From an uncultured bacterium (GTDB lineage: Bacteria; Bacillota; Clostridia; Lachnospirales; Lachnospiraceae), in assembly GCA_947651225.1 (NCBI GenBank), contig CANSYK010000023.1, positions 1 to 47,213 of the forward strand: a DNA stretch of 47,213 bases, read 5' to 3'. Shown one piece after another: positions 40,731-47,213 of this stretch. Every line of letters begins with the position of its first letter. Within the stretch, counting starts at the first letter, position 1. The notes below the pieces were generated by a model that ran no database searches, was not told where the DNA came from, and saw nothing but the letters and a program-made list of their open reading frames with translations. The translations under genes were made by a program, and so were the position numbers.

Positions 40731-42015
40731 ATGAAAAGATGTAAGAAGAAAATGGCGGCAATTTTATTAACGGTATCCATGGCTCTTATGGCAGTTGCGT
40801 GTGGGCAGAATGAGACAACTGGTGAAAAATGAGGAGAAGAAAAAGCAGACAGTTGTTTTGTTTGCACCAATGGAGAGAACAAAAGCAGATGCTAAGAATG
40901 TTGCCAGAACAGCGTTTGACAAAACGATTATCATGGCTGAGGAAAAATTGGATGTGACAGTAGAATATAATACTTATACAGCTAAGGATTATCAGGAAAA
41001 ATCCTATGATGATGTGGCGCTTGAACGGATACAGAATGATATGGATGATTTTTATCTGCTTAATCCGGATGTTCTACAGAAAATGGGAGAAAAAGGAAAG
41101 CTGGCAGATTTGTCTGGTCTTGATTGTGTGAAAAATCTGAGGGAGGTTGTCAAAACAGCGAATACAGTAAATGGAATGCTGGTCGGAATACCGCAGGAAG
41201 TAGTAGTTTATGGATTGTTCGTGAACAAAGATATGTTCGACAAATATAAGATTGATTTGCCAAATACACCAGAGGAATTTCTGGAATGTTGTAAGATATT
41301 TAAGGAAAATGGGATAGAAACACCAATTGGAGCGAATCGGTGGTGGTTGGAAACTTTCGTTTTTGCACAGGCATATGCGGATCTTTATAATGGGGATAAT
41401 ACGGCTACAGAGATTGAAGAGTTAAACAGTGGAAAGCGTAAATATAGTGATTATATGCGTAAGGGGTTTGAATATTTAAAAAAATTGATTGACTTGGGTT
41501 ATATTGATGCTAAAACAGCTTATACATATGAAGCCATTGATGGGGAAGGAGCCGATTTTCTAGCACAAAAGACACCGATTGTTATGGCATATTGGGGAGC
41601 TGCCAATGCTGAGACGGCTTATGGAAACCCGGATTTTAATATGCAGGTAATTGGTTTCCCAAGCGATAGGGGACAGATGCCAGTTATGTCTATGACGGGT
41701 GTGTCAGCTCTGGCAAATTCTGAGCATCTGGAGGATACTTTAAATGTTCTGGAGGTAATTCTTTCTGATGAAGCGTTGCAGGTGTATTCGGAAACAAATA
41801 AGGTAATATCACCTTCTAAAAATGTTGAGGTGGATTGTATTCCGGCGTTAAAGCCTTTAAATGATCTGGTAAATGAAGGGACATATGTTCTTGCCAGTAA
41901 TGCGGGTATGAAGGTGGAGCAGTGGGGAAATACCTGCTTGATTGTGCGTGAACTGTTGAATGGTGCGTCCGTAGATGAATGCATGGCAAAATTTGATAAG
42001 CTGCAAGAAGAATAG
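40731..42015 (+). pseudogene. Extracellular solute-binding lipoprotein (family 1), frameshifted
   Basis: GGAG precedes ATG 40731 and a lipoprotein signal MKRCKKKMAAILLTVSMALMAVACGQNETTGEK, which stops at TGA 40830-40832. One frame over the mature protein runs unbroken (KKKQTVVLFAPMERTKADAK ... GASVDECMAKFDKLQEE, to 42015) with the family-1 binding fold (YGLFVNKDMFDKYKIDLPNTPEEFLECC, FLAQKTPIVMAYWGAANAE). Reading GGTGAAAAATGAGG with four instead of five A joins signal and mature parts (GENEEKKK). So the lesion is a single extra A in a homopolymer: a real frameshift, phase variation or a sequence error. Confidence 0.85.
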
Positions 42016-42063
42016 CCGTAATAGTAACAGTTTTGGAAAATTTGCAGTTATCGACAGACAAAG

Positions 42064-43098
42064 TTAGTATGTTTCTTTTAACAGGAATATGCTAAATACA
42101 TTGCCTTGGTTGTTTAGGTTTCCAACCTTTATATAGCCGCCCTGCTCTAAAATGATCTGACGCGCCAGGTACAGCCCTAACCCTACTCCTTCTTTTATAA
42201 GAGCAGCATTTTTTCCACGGTAGAAGCGGTTAAAAAGTTTTGGATAGTCTTCTCTGGAGATAGGTTCACCATAATTTATCACGTCAATTCTGATATATAA
42301 CTCATAAGCAGATATTTTTACCTGAATTGGTGTTCCTTCTTCTCCATATTTTACTGCATTATCTAAAAGATTAAAAATTGCTTCTTCAGTCCAGTGCCTG
42401 TCATAAAAAGCCTGAATATCCTGCCTGCCTTCCAGACAGACTTCATTTCCATGCTGCTTTGCCTTTAAAGATACTTCGTCAATTGCAGAGAGTATAGTGG
42501 GTAAAACAGGTTGCTTTTCAGGAACCAGTTTTCTCATATTTTCTTCCAATCTTGCTGTTTTTGTAAAGCCGTCTGCAAACCAGCCGAGCTTTTCTATTTG
42601 GGCATTAATGATTTCACCGATATCAGCTTTTTCTGCCTTTGGCAGATTGTCCTGCATCAAAAATCCTGAGTATATTTGAATATTTGTAAGCGGTGTATTT
42701 ACCTGATGAACCAAATCTGCTACAAGCCCGCTCATCTCCTTTCTCATTTTTTCCTCATGTTCCCTCGAACTGTCCAGAATCTGATACAGTTTCATAATCT
42801 GCATTTGAAATTTACTGAGCAGGGATTCTTCTTCAGTTGAAAAGTTTTGGATCGCCTGTCCGTCGATCATACACTGAATGCAGTCATCTACTTTCTGCAT
42901 AATATGATTTACATTTTTGGAAATTATCTTGTAGGCAAATGAAAAAATACCTAGATTACAGATCCCATAAAGACATACAAAATCAAGGGAAGCTTTTTTA
43001 CTCCAGATGCCCCAGATAGCAAATGATGCCATAGATAAGAACCATGCCCCCGCTGCTGCAAAAACGATTGTATTTACTTTTTTTCTATCATCTTTCAT
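42064..43098 (-). CDS. Sensor histidine kinase (Bce/VraFG-type module)
   Basis: 344 residues. Two membrane helices near the N-terminus (TIVFAAAGAWFLSMASFAIW and SLDFVCLYGICNLGIFSFA) with almost no outside loop, the intramembrane-sensing layout. The phospho-acceptor is in DLVHQVNTPLTNIQIYSGFL; the HATPase has NLLDNAVKYG, INYGEPI and GVGLGLYLARQI. ATG 43098 overlaps the regulator's stop codon by 11 bases. The kinase probably senses through the neighbouring transporter. Last gene of the four-gene module. Confidence 0.9.
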   Translation of the reverse strand: MKDDRKKVNTIVFAAAGAWFLSMASFAIWGIWSKKASLDFVCLYGICNLGIFSFAYKIISKNVNHIMQKVDDCIQCMIDGQAIQNFSTEEESLLSKFQMQIMKLYQILDSSREHEEKMRKEMSGLVADLVHQVNTPLTNIQIYSGFLMQDNLPKAEKADIGEIINAQIEKLGWFADGFTKTARLEENMRKLVPEKQPVLPTILSAIDEVSLKAKQHGNEVCLEGRQDIQAFYDRHWTEEAIFNLLDNAVKYGEEGTPIQVKISAYELYIRIDVINYGEPISREDYPKLFNRFYRGKNAALIKEGVGLGLYLARQIILEQGGYIKVGNLNNQGNVFSIFLLKETY

Positions 43099-43771
43099 CT
43101 CTGTCACTCCATTTATATCCAATACCAAATACATTTTTAATCCACCTTGGCTGTTTCCTGTCATCCCCAATTTTTTCCCTTAATCGTGCAATATTTACAC
43201 TAAGTGTGTTTTTATCTACAAAATTCCCATCAATATCCCATATTCTCTCTAACAGAACTTCCCATGTAAGTACCTGGTTTCTGTTTTTTATAAAAAGTTC
43301 TATAAGCTTTACTTCTGTTTTGCTTAATGGTATAGCTGTGCCGTTTTTTATTAACATTTTTTCCTGGAAATCGTAAATAAACTCCCCAGTATAATATCTG
43401 GATTCTGATTCCAGATGACTGCGGTTAAGAACTGCTTTTAAACGCCTCATAAGCAGCGGGATAGAAAAAGGTTTTGTCACATAATCATCTGCTCCCGCAT
43501 CAAACCCTTTAATCATATCAATTTCTGTATTATGGGCGGTAAGAAAGATGACCGGGATATTGGAAGATTTCCTTAGTTCCTTTAGATATTCCCTGCTATC
43601 ACCATCTGATAGTGTCACATCCAGAAGTAGGGCATCCATAGAAGAAAGGGGTAACATACTTAACCCTTTCAGGCTGTCCGTTGCCTCTGCCACATATCCT
43701 TCTCTTGTCAATGCATAGACAATTCCATTCCGTAAAGCATCATCATCTTCAACAATTAAAATCCGGTACAT
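43088..43771 (-). CDS. OmpR-family response regulator
   Basis: 227 residues: receiver with phospho-acceptor Asp51 (DALLLDVTLSDGD), acidic pair EDDD at 8-11 and switch Lys in YVTKPFS; winged-helix output (LSKTEVKLIELFIKNRNQVLTWEVLLERIWDIDGNFVDKNTLSVNIARLREKIG). It most likely binds the 11-bp tandem repeat at 47032-47053 and activates the transporter genes. Confidence 0.93.
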   Translation of the reverse strand: MYRILIVEDDDALRNGIVYALTREGYVAEATDSLKGLSMLPLSSMDALLLDVTLSDGDSREYLKELRKSSNIPVIFLTAHNTEIDMIKGFDAGADDYVTKPFSIPLLMRRLKAVLNRSHLESESRYYTGEFIYDFQEKMLIKNGTAIPLSKTEVKLIELFIKNRNQVLTWEVLLERIWDIDGNFVDKNTLSVNIARLREKIGDDRKQPRWIKNVFGIGYKWSDRDER

Positions 43772-43808
43772 CCTTCTACCTCCATATTTAAGAATACCAC
43801 CGATAATC

Positions 43809-46304
43809 TTACTCCGTTTCCCTCAGCCGCTCCACCACTGTTTTCTTATTTAGGGCACTTGTCAGGATATAACTGGTAAGAAAGACCACAAACATACCTG
43901 CAGACAATGTCAGGAAACAGGATAGTACAAATATAAACGGTTCAAACCCGGTAATCATAATGGATGCCAGCATCTTTGCAGCAGGAAGGCTGAGCGGACT
44001 GATCAGAACTAAGCTGATCAGCACCATTTTTATACCATTTCCACATATTCTGACCATCATCTGGTACTTTGTCATGCCAATTGACTGCATTGTCGCAAAT
44101 TCAATTTTTCTTGATAATACATCGGTTACTATCGTATTTAAGATATTTGTCAGCCCGATAAATGCAACAATCAATCCCATGACAAGTCCGATGTATATTC
44201 CTTGTTCCTTTTTCGTTTGTTCATATATATTCGTTTTGTATCTGGAGTTCACTTGTATCTGTGGATTAAAATTATTCTCTATCACCTTCTCTATGGCGCT
44301 TTGTTCCATTCTCTGGTTTCGTCCGAGTGTGTTTAGATGCAATGAACCTATCATTTTCTTTGCGCTCTCTCCATAAATTTCCTTGAATGTATTGTTGGAA
44401 ATGACAAACTGGATTGGGAGAGATATCTCGCCAGCATAATTATCTTCTTTTCTGCCTACAACCGCCATAACCGTAAAAGTTTTTGTATGGTATTCCCTAT
44501 GTGTGAAATCCCAGAAAGAGAGAGTGATTTTTTCTCCTGCCCTCATTCCATAATTCAAATAATCTTTTTTAACTGTATTGTTATATGGATGATAGATAAG
44601 ATAATCACCGGAAGCAAATAGATTAGCGTCCAGTTTTCCATCCAAAACATTTATATTCTGTGCTTCCATATCTAGTGCTCCTGCGTCCATCCCAAGAATC
44701 CCTGTTGCATACCGTCCATCTTTTATATGCTCTTCCACTGTCAGTTTCGATTTTTTAAATTCCTGCTCCATAACCTCTTTAAACCGTCCATCAAATTTGA
44801 CTTCACCTGTCGATATGCCGTAAAATCCGTTCGATGCTTCTTCATCATTTACGTTTCGGGCATAGTAAAACAGATAGCTTTCTTTTACAAAATCAAGGTT
44901 ACGGATATCGTTTATCAGCTTTTCTGGCATTGGCTCATATGCCTCATTCATTGGCTGAATTGTATGCCATTGTTTAATAGTAAAGTCTGATTCGTTTATC
45001 CTGTCTATTTTCCAATCTGTATCATATCCAATAAATACAGTAAACAGCATACAGAACAGAATTCCCCCTAAGGAAAAAGAAATTACGGCAAACACTGTTT
45101 TCTTTTTGCCGGAAGACCGGAACCGGGAAGCTTCTACAGGGGATATCTTTTTTGCCAGAGAGACTGCCTTTTTGCTACTAATCCATACTGTGACAATGGA
45201 AAAAAGTACAGACGCAATTGCTGCAATTAATAACGGGGTATCGGTCCTGTAAAATTGTGAATAAGAAAATCCCTGCATTTTAAAGAGACGTATGACAAGA
45301 AAATTCAGTCCTGTACCTGCAAAACTCCCCAGAATAATTCCGATTGCCCCTAAACGGCGTATCTGCCATCCAAGCATCATGCTAATCTGTTTTTTTGTCA
45401 TTCCAATAATTTTCATATTTCCGATAAAACGTATATCATTTACAACAGAAATATAAAAAATATTGTAAATCAATAAGAAACCACACACCATAATCAGCAA
45501 TAAAAGAAGGATAGTGCTCATAATTTCTGTGGAAATATCTCCTGATATAGTTATAAGTGCACCTTTTCCATCTACTTTGTCACATACATCACCTATTTTT
45601 TCGTTTAATTCTGATTCTGAGGTAAATTTTGTCACATCAGCAAATTTGACATAGATGACACTTTGAGCATCCTCCAATTCCGGATTATAGGTATCTGGAA
45701 AGGTTTCTACCGTATAAATTTCTTCATAATTTTTCAGCATTTCCAATGGGTTATCATAAATTCCACTGATTGCCATGTCAACAGGTAATTCCGCCTGTTT
45801 TCCGCCTTGTAGTACAATCAGGTTTAATGTTATTTTTTGTCCGGCTGCAGCTTTTCCCATTTTCTTAGCGAGGGTATCAGATATCAAAACCTCTTCTTCA
45901 TTTTCCGGATAGTTTCCACTTATCAAATTCACATAATGATGTCCATAATATTCTTTATTAACAGCAAGGAATTTAACCTCATTCCCAGCAAATTCCTTAT
46001 TTCTTGGGGTTCCCTGCATGCATGGTCTGGCAATATCCGCCCATTCGACCTGTGATTGTTCCCGTACTTTATCAAGTGTATTCATATCCCCATAGATACC
46101 TAAAACATTTGTACCAGGACCAGGTTTTATATCGGATTCCGTCAAAATCGCATCCACCGTGCTGATGCCTGCACCACAGATTACTGTAATCAAAATGGTG
46201 GTCAGGGCAATTGCCAGACATGCCATGATATTCCGCAGCTTGTGAACTTTCATAGTTTCCTTTGCAATCTCAAAGGGCATATCTTTATTCATATTTTCAA
46301 ACAT
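43809..46304 (-). CDS. FtsX-like ABC transporter permease (BceB/VraG-like or MacB-type)
   Basis: 831 residues. TM1 (LRNIMACLAIALTTILITVICGA), a ~240-residue extracytoplasmic domain, and a first FtsX core (about 280-420: LLLLIMVCGFLLIYNIFYISVVNDIRFIGNMKIIGMTKKQI). A second extracytoplasmic domain and second FtsX core follow (GLVMGLIVAFIGLTNILNTIVTDVLSRKIEFATMQSIGMTKYQM). Two large outside domains and two FtsX cores make it closer to lipoprotein/antimicrobial exporter permeases than to classical 10-TM BceB. ATG 46304 has GGAGG eight bases upstream and overlaps the ATPase end by eight bases. Confidence 0.88.
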   Translation of the reverse strand: MFENMNKDMPFEIAKETMKVHKLRNIMACLAIALTTILITVICGAGISTVDAILTESDIKPGPGTNVLGIYGDMNTLDKVREQSQVEWADIARPCMQGTPRNKEFAGNEVKFLAVNKEYYGHHYVNLISGNYPENEEEVLISDTLAKKMGKAAAGQKITLNLIVLQGGKQAELPVDMAISGIYDNPLEMLKNYEEIYTVETFPDTYNPELEDAQSVIYVKFADVTKFTSESELNEKIGDVCDKVDGKGALITISGDISTEIMSTILLLLLIMVCGFLLIYNIFYISVVNDIRFIGNMKIIGMTKKQISMMLGWQIRRLGAIGIILGSFAGTGLNFLVIRLFKMQGFSYSQFYRTDTPLLIAAIASVLFSIVTVWISSKKAVSLAKKISPVEASRFRSSGKKKTVFAVISFSLGGILFCMLFTVFIGYDTDWKIDRINESDFTIKQWHTIQPMNEAYEPMPEKLINDIRNLDFVKESYLFYYARNVNDEEASNGFYGISTGEVKFDGRFKEVMEQEFKKSKLTVEEHIKDGRYATGILGMDAGALDMEAQNINVLDGKLDANLFASGDYLIYHPYNNTVKKDYLNYGMRAGEKITLSFWDFTHREYHTKTFTVMAVVGRKEDNYAGEISLPIQFVISNNTFKEIYGESAKKMIGSLHLNTLGRNQRMEQSAIEKVIENNFNPQIQVNSRYKTNIYEQTKKEQGIYIGLVMGLIVAFIGLTNILNTIVTDVLSRKIEFATMQSIGMTKYQMMVRICGNGIKMVLISLVLISPLSLPAAKMLASIMITGFEPFIFVLSCFLTLSAGMFVVFLTSYILTSALNKKTVVERLRETE

Positions 46305-46977
46305 TACCATCACCTCCGACAATTTTTCCATCCTCTATATGGATAATCCGATCGGCAAGCTGGGCAATCTCTTCGTTATGCGTTATCATTATAACTGTCT
46401 GGTTAAATTCCCTGCTGGTAGCCTTTAGAAGTCCCATTACTTCATGGCTTGTCTTAGAATCCAGATTCCCTGTCGGCTCATCTGCCAGAATAAGCGCTGG
46501 CTTTGCGGATAAAGCCCTTGCAATCGCAACTCTTTGCTGCTGTCCGCCGGATAATTGGTTTGGATAGGACTTCAATTTATTTTCGATACCCAGAATAGAA
46601 GCAATCCGATGGATGTAACCTTCATCTACTTTATTGCCATCCAGCTTTATAGGCATAATAATGTTTTTATAACAATTCAATACTGTCACCAGATTATAGT
46701 TTTGAAACACAAATCCTATTTTTCTTCTTCGGAATATTGTAAGCTCATCAGGCTTCATATCTGAAATTTTTTGGCCTTCTATTATAATTTCTCCATTATC
46801 AGGAGTGTCCAGGCCTCCAATCAGATTCAAAAGAGTTGTTTTGCCTGAACCACTGGTACCCACGATTGCTACAAACTCGCCTTTCTCAACAGACAGGCTG
46901 CTGTAATCTACTGCCCTTATCAAACTTTCATCCTGACCATAATGTTTCACCAGTTCTTTTACTTCGAGTATTTTCAT
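46297..46977 (-). CDS. ABC transporter ATP-binding protein (LolD/BceA class)
   Basis: 226 residues. Walker A GTSGSGKTT (residues 40-48), Q-loop VFQNYNLVTVLN, signature LSGGQQQR, Walker B LILADEPTGNLD and H-loop VIMITHNEE are all intact. It powers the permease encoded next. AAGGAGTGAG precedes ATG 46977; an upstream in-frame ATG at 47028 lies in the promoter. First gene of the module; probable role is antimicrobial-peptide or cell-wall-antibiotic sensing and resistance, inferred from layout. Confidence 0.93.
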   Translation of the reverse strand: MKILEVKELVKHYGQDESLIRAVDYSSLSVEKGEFVAIVGTSGSGKTTLLNLIGGLDTPDNGEIIIEGQKISDMKPDELTIFRRRKIGFVFQNYNLVTVLNCYKNIIMPIKLDGNKVDEGYIHRIASILGIENKLKSYPNQLSGGQQQRVAIARALSAKPALILADEPTGNLDSKTSHEVMGLLKATSREFNQTVIMITHNEEIAQLADRIIHIEDGKIVGGDGNV

Positions 46978-46998
46978 AATTATCTCACTCCTTAACTT

Positions 46999-47053
46999 AT
47001 TATAAAATTGATACTTGTATTTAAGCAAGGTTTTCTTACAAATTTCTTACAAA
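46999..47053 (-). promoter_or_regulatory. Regulated promoter with an exact 11-bp tandem repeat
   Basis: On the minus strand TTTGTAAGAAA occurs twice with no gap (47043-47053 and 47032-47042). It is followed by a -35 TTGCTT (47023-47028), an 18-base spacer and a -10 TATAAT (46999-47004). Tandem repeats with an 11-bp period just upstream of -35 are how OmpR-type regulators activate. Confidence 0.75.
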
Positions 47054-47135
47054 GAGATTTCCCTTGGCGTTATTCCCTTATATAGAATAGTAATACAGTA
47101 AATGCTGTTGCCGTGGGAAGAAAATAAAAAAAATC

Positions 47136-47164
47136 TTGCACTACCATCGCAAATATGGTACAAT
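47136..47164 (+). promoter_or_regulatory. Sigma-A promoter for a gene beyond the window
   Basis: TTGCAC (47136-47141), 17-base spacer, TACAAT (47159-47164), pointing out of the right edge. No gene starts in the remaining 49 bases. Confidence 0.55.
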
Positions 47165-47213
47165 CCCGTCTTTGACAGTGTATAGACAGCAAAAAGCCGT
47201 TACATCCTTATTT

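Overview
The window reads as a chromosomal segment of a low-GC, spore-forming Clostridia, most likely a gut Lachnospiraceae. The evidence is AGGAGG-type ribosome sites, a seven-tRNA cluster behind a 23S rRNA gene, a LysM-GH18 spore-type hydrolase, the DUF3737/cyclophilin-like/aldo-keto reductase gene set, and several families of short palindromic insertions. Assignments rest on motifs and remembered family features; no database search was run.

Region by region. 1-840: 3' end of 23S rRNA, tRNAs Asp, Val, Thr, Tyr, fMet, Phe and Lys, then a terminator; no 5S gene is visible between 23S and tRNA-Asp. 860-2420: worn gene remnants (flavodoxin, GNAT, unknown). 2500-14050: a redox/small-molecule cluster (SDR, iron alcohol dehydrogenase, two cyclophilin-like secreted proteins, DUF3737, broken aldo-keto reductase, metallo-beta-lactamase-fold hydrolase, linear-amide hydrolase, AMP ligase) with a LysR regulator. 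Three promoters in it share one LysR-type box at the same offset. 14150-17464: an ABC ATPase gene split by a WYL regulator / zinc-ribbon / GNAT-YoaP module. 17451-21155: LiaF-like and LytTR pair, sulfotransferase, frameshifted ECF sigma factor.

21322-31768 is the most interesting part. A LysM + GH18 (YaaH/SleL-like) gene is cut in two by a 9.3-kb element carrying a large serine recombinase at its left end. The two broken ends share TGGGGATATAC, and joining them restores one 377-codon reading frame. This is the layout of skin-type intervening elements that excise from sporulation genes. Its cargo includes HicAB, an operon of ImmA/IrrE protease + nucleotide-cyclase-like protein fused to a Nudix-like domain + small membrane protein (a candidate Pycsar-type anti-phage system), PNPOx and MarR genes, and a second HicAB pair wrecked by MITEs.

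32164-42015: nucleotidyltransferase, NSS sodium symporter, EcsC protein, orphan peptide-type binding lipoprotein, DUF951, a hybrid histidine kinase with two receivers, and a frameshifted sugar-type binding lipoprotein. 42064-47053: a Bce/VraFG-type module on the minus strand (histidine kinase, OmpR-type regulator, FtsX-like permease, ATPase) whose promoter carries an exact 11-bp tandem repeat, the likely regulator site.
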